From assembly GCA_007133875.1 (NCBI GenBank), contig SLLW01000382.1, positions 1 through 14,741 of the forward strand: a DNA stretch of 14,741 nt. The letters run 5' to 3'. The translations under genes and the position numbers were made by a program. Below the pieces are notes generated by a model. The model saw nothing but the letters and a program-made list of their open reading frames with translations. It was not told the origin of the DNA and ran no database searches. This document shows positions 1-5,930 of the stretch, one piece after another. Numbering within the stretch: the stretch's first letter is position 1; the number at the start of each line of letters is the position of its first letter. Source of the DNA: Balneolales bacterium (GTDB lineage: Bacteria > Bacteroidota > Rhodothermia > Balneolales > Natronogracilivirgulaceae).

Positions 1-56
1 GGTAGAGCAATGGACTGAAAATCCATGTGTCGGCGGTTCGATTCCGCCCGGTCCCA
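1..56 (+). tRNA. tRNA-Phe (GAA), 5' part cut off by the window edge
   Basis: The 3' part of a tRNA gene is visible. The anticodon stem is ATGGA/TCCAT (10-14 with 22-26) and its 7-nt loop CTGAAAA has anticodon GAA at 17-19, which reads Phe codons. The T stem GGCGG/CCGCC (32-36 with 44-48) encloses loop TTCGATT. The last acceptor strand CGGTCCC (49-55) is followed by discriminator A56. The next bases are CAA, so the CCA end is not encoded and must be added by the CCA-adding enzyme. The first acceptor strand and most of the D arm lie left of the window. Confidence 0.93.
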
Positions 57-65
57 CAAGACAGC

Positions 66-113
66 AAAGCCTTGTAAGCCAAATCGTTATGGACTTGCAA
101 GGCTTTTTTTTTG
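66..113 (+). terminator. Rho-independent terminator of the tRNA-Phe gene
   Basis: Thirteen bases at 66-78 (AAAGCCTTGTAAG) pair with 94-106 (CTTGCAAGGCTTT), with one G-U wobble. The 3' arm runs directly into a tract of nine T. It begins ten bases after the tRNA end, so it most likely ends the tRNA transcript. In the reverse direction the A/T arms give a weaker terminator-like structure that could also stop minus-strand transcription arriving from 396. Confidence 0.8.
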
Positions 114-395
114 TCAGCGCCGGTTCTACGAAAACTTCCGATTGTGAAAATTGCTCCTGTCCTGAAGCTCTAATTCTATTAATTGATCCCCGTTTCCTGC
201 CGATATTCGGAGAATAACCGCTGATGATTCTGTTAATGTTGCAGATCCTGCTGTACAGCAAAGTTCCATTCTTCAAATATCGTCTCTGTCCAACTCAGAA
301 TCTTCGTTGAACATATTTCACAGCGGCGCACAACAAGTTACATATTCGTCTTCAGCTTGTTGCAAGTTTAAACCATTTTAAAATGTAAACATTTG
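114..395. other. Non-coding gap between the tRNA terminator and the aminotransferase gene
   Basis: I see no convincing gene in these 282 bases. Near the aminotransferase stop is an AT-rich near-palindrome at 366-390 (core CATTTTAAAATG). A CAACAAG/CTTGTTG inverted repeat lies in roughly 329-361. Neither has a U-run that would make a clear terminator for the minus-strand gene ending at 396. A 47-codon minus-strand frame at 126-269 lacks any supporting similarity. Confidence 0.5.
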
Positions 396-1280
396 TCATC
401 TGATTCCCATCTTCTGTTTGAGACCGGTTTGCAGTACTTTGACGATCGTACCAGGATGACCATTGGCAATGACACGATCATTGAGTCGGGTAATCGGCTG
501 GATGTCGGTTGTGGTACCTGTCATGATTATTTCATCGACATCAGGCAGGACTTTCTCAGGCACCGGCTCTTGTTCCACCGGGATTCCGGCTTCATCTGCA
601 ATTTCAAATACTACTTCACGGGTAATCCCGGAAAGGATATGCGGCGAATCGGGATGTGTATAAAGAGTTCCATCCATGACGACAAAAACATTGTTGTTGG
701 ACCCTTCGGTAATTACACCGTTGCGTACCATGATGGCTCCGAAAGCCCCACGTTCTTTGGCCTGTTGGGCCGCCATGGTATTGGGCAGCAAATTAACGGT
801 CTTGAGGTCACATCGTGCCCACCGTAAATCGGGCACAGTTATGGCATTGGCACCGTTTTTTTGAAGATCGTAGTTCGGTTTAAAGGGAGTGGCTGAAATC
901 AGTATGGTGGGTGGAGTATCCGGTGGTGGATGGAAATGCTTCCTCGGATGTGAGGTTCCTCTCGTAATTTGCAGGTAGAGTGTGGCCTGTCCCGACTCCA
1001 AACGGTTTTCCCGAATCAAATCATCCAGGATATCCTGAATACGGATACGTTCCCGATCGGCAAGCCGGATGCCCAGATCTTGCAAGCCTTTGTCCACCCT
1101 GGCCAGATGGGCATTTCGGCGGAACAGCCTGCCCTCAACAACACGGATCACTTCATAAATACCGTCGCCGAAGAGAAACCCGCGATCATCAATGGAGACA
1201 CAGGCCTCCTCCCGGGATTTGAATCGCCCGGCAAAATATACAACGGTTGAATCACTTCTGGATGAATCGGAATCCGACAT
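396..1280 (-). CDS. Aminotransferase class IV, D-alanine aminotransferase-like
   Basis: This is a PLP-dependent fold-type IV aminotransferase of 294 residues, close to the usual length of D-amino-acid and branched-chain aminotransferases. The N-terminal part has DRGFLFGDGIYEV, typical of D-amino-acid transaminase. The region RGTSHPRKHF resembles the RGTSPRxH segment of that enzyme. The expected Schiff-base lysine is Lys160 in CDLKTVNLLPN, and the cofactor-binding glutamate is Glu192 in ITEGSNNN. The likely reaction is transfer of an amino group between D-alanine and 2-oxoglutarate, supplying D-Glu/D-Ala for the cell wall or degrading D-amino acids; a branched-chain role cannot be excluded. 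The start at 1280 is chosen because GGAG (1286-1289) lies 5 nt upstream; an ATG at 1307 would add nine residues inside the preceding gene. That gene ends only 2 nt upstream, so the two are probably cotranscribed. Confidence 0.88.
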   Translation of the reverse strand: MSDSDSSRSDSTVVYFAGRFKSREEACVSIDDRGFLFGDGIYEVIRVVEGRLFRRNAHLARVDKGLQDLGIRLADRERIRIQDILDDLIRENRLESGQATLYLQITRGTSHPRKHFHPPPDTPPTILISATPFKPNYDLQKNGANAITVPDLRWARCDLKTVNLLPNTMAAQQAKERGAFGAIMVRNGVITEGSNNNVFVVMDGTLYTHPDSPHILSGITREVVFEIADEAGIPVEQEPVPEKVLPDVDEIIMTGTTTDIQPITRLNDRVIANGHPGTIVKVLQTGLKQKMGIR

Positions 1281-1282
1281 AA

Positions 1283-2335
1283 TTACTCCGAAAAGCGAAC
1301 AGTGCATTTCTTTTCATTACTCTGAAAAGCCAGTTCAATGATCCGGATTGTGTTGATCATCTGATCCGGGGTGACGGCAAGCTGCTCCCGGCCCCTGATT
1401 GCATTCACGATATTCTGGTAGTACCCGATATAATTACCGGCTATCGATTCAACTTGTCCGACCACATGCAGCCCGTTGATATCTGTATTCATCGTCCCCC
1501 AGCGGTCTTCGGGCTCGATTCCCCATCCGGGCTCATCGGGTGTCTTTCCTGCAATAAGAGCATCTTCCTGTGGATCCATGCCGTATTTAACAAAAGTGCC
1601 ATTCATCCCCTGGATGAGAAATCGCGGAGTTTGTGTTCGTACCAGCATTCCTCCCTTTATCCGTACTTTCAGGCGGTCATAGTGCAGGATCACGTCAAAA
1701 TAATCATCCGTTTCGGCATGGTCCCGTTGCAAACGGATATCCGCTGTGACCATTTCGGGTGTGCCGAATAAAACCAGAATTTGATCAATGAGATGCGGAC
1801 CAAGATCGAAGAAAACCCCGCTACCTTCGCCCGGTTTTTCCCGCCAGGCATCCGGCCGTTTGTGTTTTCGGAACCGGTCGTAAAAGGATTCGAATTCGAC
1901 GATTCTTCCCAGTTGATCTCCATTAACCAGCTGCCGGACCGTTTGAAAATCTCCATCCCATCGTCGATTTTGAAAGGCATTAATGATCCGGTTTTTTTCT
2001 GCCGCAAGATCGATCAATTCCCTTGCCTGTGCGGAGGTTGTGGTGAATGGCTTGTCGACCACGACATGTTTCCCGGCCAGTAAACATTTTTTTGCCAGTT
2101 CGTAATGAGTGTCGTTGGGTGTGGTGATAACGACCAGCGAGATGTCATCATCTTCCAGCAGGGTATCTGTATCCCGGACTACCTCGACCCAGGGATAGCG
2201 TTTTCTTGACTCCTCCCGGTGGCGTTCCACCACTTTGGTCAGTTTCAGTTCCGGTACAGAGGTGATGATCGGTCCGTGATAAACTCGCGATGCTTTGCCG
2301 AACGATACAAGTCCGGTGTTGATTGGTTCTGCCAT
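1283..2335 (-). CDS. Gfo/Idh/MocA oxidoreductase, IolW/YvaA (scyllo-inositol 2-dehydrogenase)-like
   Basis: This is a 350-residue NAD(P)-dependent oxidoreductase with an N-terminal Rossmann domain (about 1-125) and a C-terminal alpha/beta substrate domain. The family's lysine motif is DKPF (94-97, Lys95), in place of the common EKP. FDLGPHLID at 176-184 gives the catalytic-type Asp177 and His181. The blocks RRWDGDF (124-130) and FESFYDRFR (148-156) match the YvaA/IolW/YdgJ branch, whose Bacillus member reduces or oxidises scyllo-inositol with NADP(H). The glycine motif is altered: GLVSFGKAS (8-16) has Ser11 and Ser16 where GxGxxG is usual. Substrate is therefore inferred only; another sugar or polyol is possible. 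The gene heads a two-gene unit with the aminotransferase. No clear SD site precedes the ATG. Confidence 0.85.
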   Translation of the reverse strand: MAEPINTGLVSFGKASRVYHGPIITSVPELKLTKVVERHREESRKRYPWVEVVRDTDTLLEDDDISLVVITTPNDTHYELAKKCLLAGKHVVVDKPFTTTSAQARELIDLAAEKNRIINAFQNRRWDGDFQTVRQLVNGDQLGRIVEFESFYDRFRKHKRPDAWREKPGEGSGVFFDLGPHLIDQILVLFGTPEMVTADIRLQRDHAETDDYFDVILHYDRLKVRIKGGMLVRTQTPRFLIQGMNGTFVKYGMDPQEDALIAGKTPDEPGWGIEPEDRWGTMNTDINGLHVVGQVESIAGNYIGYYQNIVNAIRGREQLAVTPDQMINTIRIIELAFQSNEKKCTVRFSE

Positions 2336-2352
2336 TGTATTTAATATTTACT

Positions 2353-2381
2353 ATGATAAAATGACTATGAAGGCTTCCCAA
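2353..2381 (-). promoter_or_regulatory. Candidate sigma-70-like promoter for the oxidoreductase-aminotransferase unit
   Basis: On the minus strand TTGGGA (2376-2381) and TATCAT (2353-2358) are 17 nt apart. The -10 element lies 17 nt before the ATG at 2335, which would give a short leader of about ten bases. This is a pattern match only. Confidence 0.35.
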
Positions 2382-2391
2382 AGGATATATA

Positions 2392-2430
2392 AAACCTTAC
2401 ACATCATTACTTAACAGACTTGCAAGGTTT
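2392..2430 (-). terminator. Probable terminator of the CDGSH gene
   Basis: On the minus strand AAACCTTGCA (2421-2430) pairs with TGTAAGGTTT (2392-2401), ten pairs including one wobble around a 19-nt loop, followed by TTATAT. It starts about 8 nt after the stop of the CDGSH gene. The long loop and short, broken T-run make it a moderate candidate. Confidence 0.45.
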
Positions 2431-2437
2431 GCTGTTT

Positions 2438-2680
2438 TTACGTATTGATCTCCTTGTGCGTCCCGTCACAAAACGGTGCGGTTCGCGTGTGTTTGCATCC
2501 GCACCATGCGATTTTTTTGGGTTTATCAATTTTTTCCACAACCGGTTTAAATGAGGTCGCTTTGTGTGAACCGTCACAGAACGGTTGATTATCCGAATAT
2601 CCACAGGCACACCAAGCATAGGTTCCGGGCTCGACATCCATTAAAAAGGGTTGTTTGCTGGCAATTTTTGGCTTCTCCAT
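2438..2680 (-). CDS. Tandem CDGSH-type iron-sulfur protein
   Basis: This 80-residue protein has two CDGSH domains in tandem. The first has Cys24, Cys26, Cys35 and His39 (CACGYSDNQPFCDGSH). The second has Cys60, Cys62, Cys71 and His75 (CGCKHTRTAPFCDGTH). Each set is the three-Cys/one-His ligand pattern that binds a [2Fe-2S] cluster in mitoNEET-family proteins, and two motifs on one chain resembles the CISD3 (Miner2) layout. No signal peptide or membrane anchor is visible, so it is probably cytosolic. The role is not shown by the sequence; electron or cluster transfer is known for the family. It lies 77 nt downstream of marC on the same strand and is followed by a probable terminator. No SD is evident before its ATG. 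Confidence 0.92.
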   Translation of the reverse strand: MEKPKIASKQPFLMDVEPGTYAWCACGYSDNQPFCDGSHKATSFKPVVEKIDKPKKIAWCGCKHTRTAPFCDGTHKEINT

Positions 2681-2757
2681 ATAGCAGTTTTGTTTTATGA
2701 TAGATGATGTACATTATGAAAACAGTCCTTACAGGTAACAAGTTCTTGACTTATAAA

Positions 2758-3378
2758 TCAGGTCCCGATAATCGGCCGTACCCCGTTGATAATAAACTGA
2801 ACACCGATGGTAAGCGCAATGAAACCCATCATACGGGTGAGGGCCGTCATACCGGTGCGGCCCAACATGCGGGTAAAATTCGGTGCGACCACCAACAGCA
2901 GGAATGATGTCAACGCAACCAGTACAATAGCTATGGCAATTGTCAGATAATCAACCATGGTATCCGACTGTGAAGCCATCCCCAGTACCAATGCAATCGA
3001 ACCCGGGCCGGCCAGCATGGGCATGGCCAGCGGACTGAATGAGATATCGGGTTTCCGGAAAGCCTCTGAATGATCGGCGGCATTGAGTTTGCGTCCCTGG
3101 GAATCCGGATCAAGCAGGGAGTACGCCATTTTCATAATCAATAATCCACCGGCAATACGGATTCCCTCCAGACTGATTCCGAAAAAACTGATGATATAAT
3201 TCCCACCAATAAGAAACACGCCGAGTATCAGTACCATATAAATACTCGCTTTAAATGCCTGCTGCCGTCGCTGCTTGTCGCTGTCCCCGTCGGTCATTGC
3301 GAGGAAAATCGGCATTGCCGCAAACGGATTGGCTATGGAAAGCAGAGAGGTAAAACTGGCCAGTAAAAAAGCGATCAT
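2758..3378 (-). CDS. MarC family integral membrane protein
   Basis: This protein of about 206 residues has roughly six hydrophobic segments. The N-terminal segment has SIANPFAAMPIFLAMT, and the middle has the MPMLAGPGSIALVLG block typical of MarC (UPF0056) proteins. The C-terminal part has a TRMMGFIALTIGVQFIINGV helix. Despite the name, the family has no proven role in multidrug resistance and its substrate is unknown. I prefer the ATG at 3378 because AGGA lies 6 nt before it; an ATG at 3384 directly abuts that AGGA and would add two residues. The gene is divergent from the GAF gene, with about 117 bp between the starts. Confidence 0.9.
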   Translation of the reverse strand: MIAFLLASFTSLLSIANPFAAMPIFLAMTDGDSDKQRRQQAFKASIYMVLILGVFLIGGNYIISFFGISLEGIRIAGGLLIMKMAYSLLDPDSQGRKLNAADHSEAFRKPDISFSPLAMPMLAGPGSIALVLGMASQSDTMVDYLTIAIAIVLVALTSFLLLVVAPNFTRMLGRTGMTALTRMMGFIALTIGVQFIINGVRPIIGT

Positions 3379-3420
3379 GATCATTCCTGAAATATTAGCT
3401 GGAAAAACGGAGTGAAATTA

Positions 3421-3448
3421 TTGAATATGTAATGCTGTTTGATATAAA
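3421..3448 (+). promoter_or_regulatory. Candidate promoter for the GAF-domain gene
   Basis: TTGAAT (3421-3426) and TATAAA (3443-3448) are 16 nt apart and would give a leader of about 40 nt to the GTG at 3496. An alternative Bacteroidota-like pair, TTTG (3438-3441) and TATTTTG (3458-3464), overlaps it but departs from the TAnnTTTG consensus. Pattern match only. Confidence 0.33.
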
Positions 3449-3495
3449 TGATCTGAATATTTTGATCTGCAAATTTATGTATATTTCCAGCCAGA

Positions 3496-3996
3496 GTGAA
3501 CTCCAAACGTACTGTTTATTGTGACATGACACAAAAAGAAATTGCTTGGGATCAATTGTTGAATCAGACCCGGACCCTCATACAGGATGCGGCTGACCGG
3601 GAAGAGGCAATGCAGCATATTTGTGCGCTGCTTCATCGGGAAGTCCCCCATTACGATTGGGTGGGGTTTTATATGGTGGATCCGCTTGCGGAAAATCAGC
3701 TTGTACTTGGGCCGTATGTCGGAGAACCCACCGAACATATCCGCATTGCTTTTGGAGAGGGCATTTGCGGCCAGGCTGCCGATTCCCGCAAGACATTCCT
3801 GGTTCCGGATGTCAGTAAAGAGTCCAACTACCTTGCCTGCAGTCCGTCTGTTCAGTCCGAGATTGTTGTTCCTGTTTTAAAAGGGGATGAACTGATCGGA
3901 GAGATCGATATCGACTCAGACACACGGGGGGCGATGGGTGAACAAGACAGGAATCTACTGGAATCAATTGCTAAGGAAGTAGCAGAAATGTTCTGA
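3496..3996 (+). CDS. GAF-domain protein, free methionine-(R)-sulfoxide reductase-like
   Basis: The protein is one GAF domain of 166 residues, cytosolic in appearance, of the YebR/MsrC (fRMsr) type. Family-typical blocks are HYDWVGFYM (52-60), FGEGICGQAA (86-95), LVPDV (102-106), SEIVVPV (121-127) and IGEIDIDSD (134-142). fRMsr reduces free methionine-R-sulfoxide with up to three cysteines. Here Cys91 and Cys115 correspond to E. coli Cys94 and the catalytic Cys118, but the position of Cys84 is His81. The enzyme may therefore use Cys91 to resolve the disulfide, or may be a non-catalytic relative. The start is a GTG at 3496; an ATG at 3526 would remove ten poorly conserved residues, and neither has a good SD. 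Its stop lies 5 nt from the converging bactofilin stop. Confidence 0.85.
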   Translation: MNSKRTVYCDMTQKEIAWDQLLNQTRTLIQDAADREEAMQHICALLHREVPHYDWVGFYMVDPLAENQLVLGPYVGEPTEHIRIAFGEGICGQAADSRKTFLVPDVSKESNYLACSPSVQSEIVVPVLKGDELIGEIDIDSDTRGAMGEQDRNLLESIAKEVAEMF

Positions 3997-4001
3997 ACTG
4001 C

Positions 4002-4607
4002 TCACCAAAACCGGTCCACCCACTTTGTATCATCGGGCAGATCTCCAACTTTTTTACTTTTCGAGGCCGGTGTACTGTTTTCATCCGAAGATTTTGCTGT
4101 TGTATTAGCGGGAGTTTTTCCGTTTTCGGAGCGCTTCACCTCCCGATTGGAATTGCGCTGATCTCCGGCATCAAGCGGCAGTGCCCCTTTCACCACATTA
4201 TCATTTTTCCGCGCAGCAACCGCCGCAATACGGGAGTCTTTTCCCCACTCGATTTTTCTTCGTTCAATAGCTTCCTTTCCGATAACCATCTCCATGTTGC
4301 ATACCGCACCCTCTTCGATGTTGATCTCACCGGCAGCCACTTTCCCGTCAACTCTTCCTTCTTTGCTGATGGTGACCGTTCCGGCAGAAATCACATTCCC
4401 GGTAACTTTCCCCTGTACCTGAACAGCAGCGGCACGGATATACCCTTCTACAATGCCGGTTTCGGTTACAACCACCTTCCCGGCACTCTCGATATTCATC
4501 TTTACCGTACCAGAAATTTTCAGATGTGACGGGACAGTAATTAACCCATCAACGACTACAGAATCTTTACTAAAAAGACTCACGTACTCCAGGTTTGAAT
4601 TCGACAT
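4002..4607 (-). CDS. Bactofilin family polymer-forming protein
   Basis: This is a 201-residue bactofilin (DUF583/CcmA type). Residues about 14-112 form the beta-helix core, seen as repeating hydrophobic-Gly patterns such as VVVDGLITV, LKISGTVK, GIVEGYIRA, VQGKVTGNV and EGRVDGKV. Bactofilins self-assemble without nucleotide into filaments that scaffold cell-wall enzymes or membrane sites. After the core comes a charged linker (about 113-135). The long polar tail (about 136-190), rich in Ser, Thr, Lys and Asn, looks disordered and ends in an aromatic peptide, DDTKWVDRFW. The gene lies 112 nt downstream of the actin-like gene on the same strand, suggesting shared expression. No clear SD precedes the ATG. 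The family call is firm; the cellular role is not. Confidence 0.92.
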   Translation of the reverse strand: MSNSNLEYVSLFSKDSVVVDGLITVPSHLKISGTVKMNIESAGKVVVTETGIVEGYIRAAAVQVQGKVTGNVISAGTVTISKEGRVDGKVAAGEINIEEGAVCNMEMVIGKEAIERRKIEWGKDSRIAAVAARKNDNVVKGALPLDAGDQRNSNREVKRSENGKTPANTTAKSSDENSTPASKSKKVGDLPDDTKWVDRFW

Positions 4608-4719
4608 AATGAATTTGTTCGATTACTGGATACAAGAATACTCTTCAGAAACCGAAATGATGATACCATTTAAACGGATTCGTCATGAAGTAACAGCCTG
4701 AGTACGAAAATATTGCACG
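4608..4719. other. Spacer between actin-like gene and bactofilin gene
   Basis: These 112 nt separate two same-strand genes. I see no strong hairpin terminator after the actin-like stop, so read-through into the bactofilin gene is plausible. On the minus strand TATTCTTG, about 25-35 nt before the bactofilin ATG, is one mismatch from the Bacteroidota -7 element TAnnTTTG, a weak promoter candidate. Confidence 0.3.
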
Positions 4720-5745
4720 TTAATTCTGTTCTTCAAAGACACTTACGGTCGTATGGGCGTTACCGATATCCAGGCCGACAGCCGCTTCTGTCCCCCCTCC
4801 GGCAATATTTCTGGACCGGATACAGAAACCCCGGCTTGCAACAGTAGTCGGGTTATCAGCAACTTCAACATTGGCAAAACTTCCAAATTCCTCGGTGAAA
4901 TTGTTGACAATTTCCGGGTACAGTGCACCGCCACCCATCAGGATAATGGTATTAGCCCTGTTGAAATCTTCATCCTCCCAGGTGTTCCGCAACAGAGGTG
5001 TTACCACATCTTTATAATAGTGGGTCAACGCCCGTTTACGAATCTCTGCAAGATCAATACGCTTTCTGTTAACCGTGATATTCCCTCTTTGGAAGGCCGC
5101 ATCAAATTGATGTTCGGTCCGCAGGCCTACATAATAATTTTGCATCAGCTCTTTCATAGCCCAGTCGACGGCATAACGCAAGCCGGGTGCGGTGCCTTCG
5201 GTTCGCTGAATGATGCCTCCGTCTGTACTTAAGCCGATTTCAAGCGTCCCGTAACCGAGGCTGACCATAAAAAAGTTACCGGTTCGCTGGGTCCCGCCAC
5301 TCCGCATGGCAATAATACCGCCGATCAGCTCGGGAATGATTTCCACCCGGTTAACCGAGAACTGAAGCGACTGCTGATCCCGTCCGCCAAACGGCCGGGA
5401 GTCACACACCACAGAATCCAGTCCGGAAATATACTCATTCGCCTGATTCTTATTGATGTTGATGGTGGAAAAAGGAAACCCGGTTGTGATTACCATCGGC
5501 TCCTTCACATAGTTGGATGCGGTCAGAATACCCGCTTTCAAAAGGAGTTTATAGTCAATCTCCTCAGGAGAACTATTAATTGCCTTGTGTGGATTGCGTC
5601 CCTCAGAAAGGGCCAGGTTGCCAATAATATAATCTTCTTCACCTTCACGAATCTTCAGGCCGTTCAGTTGATCTTTGGCCACATTGACCAAATCGTTATT
5701 ATGTCCCTCAATGACACTTGGGAATGAGATGGATCGAATATTCAT
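4720..5745 (-). CDS. ParM-like actin homologue, apparently circularly permuted
   Basis: This 341-residue protein has actin-fold motifs in an unusual order. The N-terminus begins with SISFPSVIEG, a segment that normally follows the first phosphate loop by about 20 residues. Next come YIIGNLAL and the VITTGFPFS block (about 85-93, comparable to ParM IVCTLPLT). The phosphate-2 region, MVSLGYGTLEIG, lies at about 160-171. The adenosine motif ILMGGGALYP is at 268-277 and the closing helix is NPTTVASRGFCI. The phosphate-1 motif then appears at the very end as VGLDIGNAHTTVSVF (323-337). Joining the C-terminus to the N-terminus reconstitutes a canonical ParM-type start, so the gene looks circularly permuted. 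The usual phosphate-2 Asp is Ser162. An in-frame TAA just before a TTG at 5757 excludes a hidden N-terminal extension. I chose the ATG at 5745; the TTG would add four residues. It lies between uvrA and a bactofilin gene. Filament formation is inferred. Confidence 0.82.
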   Translation of the reverse strand: MNIRSISFPSVIEGHNNDLVNVAKDQLNGLKIREGEEDYIIGNLALSEGRNPHKAINSSPEEIDYKLLLKAGILTASNYVKEPMVITTGFPFSTININKNQANEYISGLDSVVCDSRPFGGRDQQSLQFSVNRVEIIPELIGGIIAMRSGGTQRTGNFFMVSLGYGTLEIGLSTDGGIIQRTEGTAPGLRYAVDWAMKELMQNYYVGLRTEHQFDAAFQRGNITVNRKRIDLAEIRKRALTHYYKDVVTPLLRNTWEDEDFNRANTIILMGGGALYPEIVNNFTEEFGSFANVEVADNPTTVASRGFCIRSRNIAGGGTEAAVGLDIGNAHTTVSVFEEQN

Positions 5746-5759
5746 ACCAACCTGCAATT

Positions 5760-5810
5760 ACGTATACGTTTCATTTCAGTGGGTGTGACCATTATTACAA
5801 TTACCACACC
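5760..5810. promoter_or_regulatory. Palindrome and spaced inverted repeat upstream of the actin-like gene
   Basis: A perfect 10-bp palindrome ACGTATACGT occupies 5760-5769, ending 14 nt before the ATG at 5745. Beyond it, GGTGTG (5782-5787) and CACACC (5805-5810) form an inverted repeat with a 17-nt spacer. These could be operator half-sites or RNA structure in the leader. No regulator is identified. Confidence 0.28.
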
Positions 5811-5930
5811 GGTTACTCTCTTTTTATCGGCCGGTTTTACAATTCTATAAGTATTTTAACCCAGGCACACAGTTTTCTTTGATTTTCTTAATCTTAAAAA
5901 CAGCGTTGGCAGCTGACAATCTTGATTTTC

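Noticed and set aside
92..102. The 11-mer GACTTGCAAGG is shared with 2418-2428, suggesting a repeat or attachment-site pair flanking an insert
   Set aside because: Matches of this length are expected by chance in 14.7 kb, both copies lie in terminator stems, and no integrase or mobile gene is present.
126..269. A 47-codon minus-strand open frame downstream of the aminotransferase gene
   Set aside because: It starts with ATG but has no SD, no recognisable motif and no operon context; a frame of this length is expected by chance.
4609..4701. A 30-codon plus-strand frame starting MNLFDYW in the actin-bactofilin spacer
   Set aside because: It lies antisense to the expected transcript, has no promoter or SD, and is part of a longer shadow frame across the bactofilin gene.
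5896..5915. A possible uvrA terminator (CAGC/GCTG followed by five T on the minus strand)
   Set aside because: The stem is only four base pairs; too weak to call.
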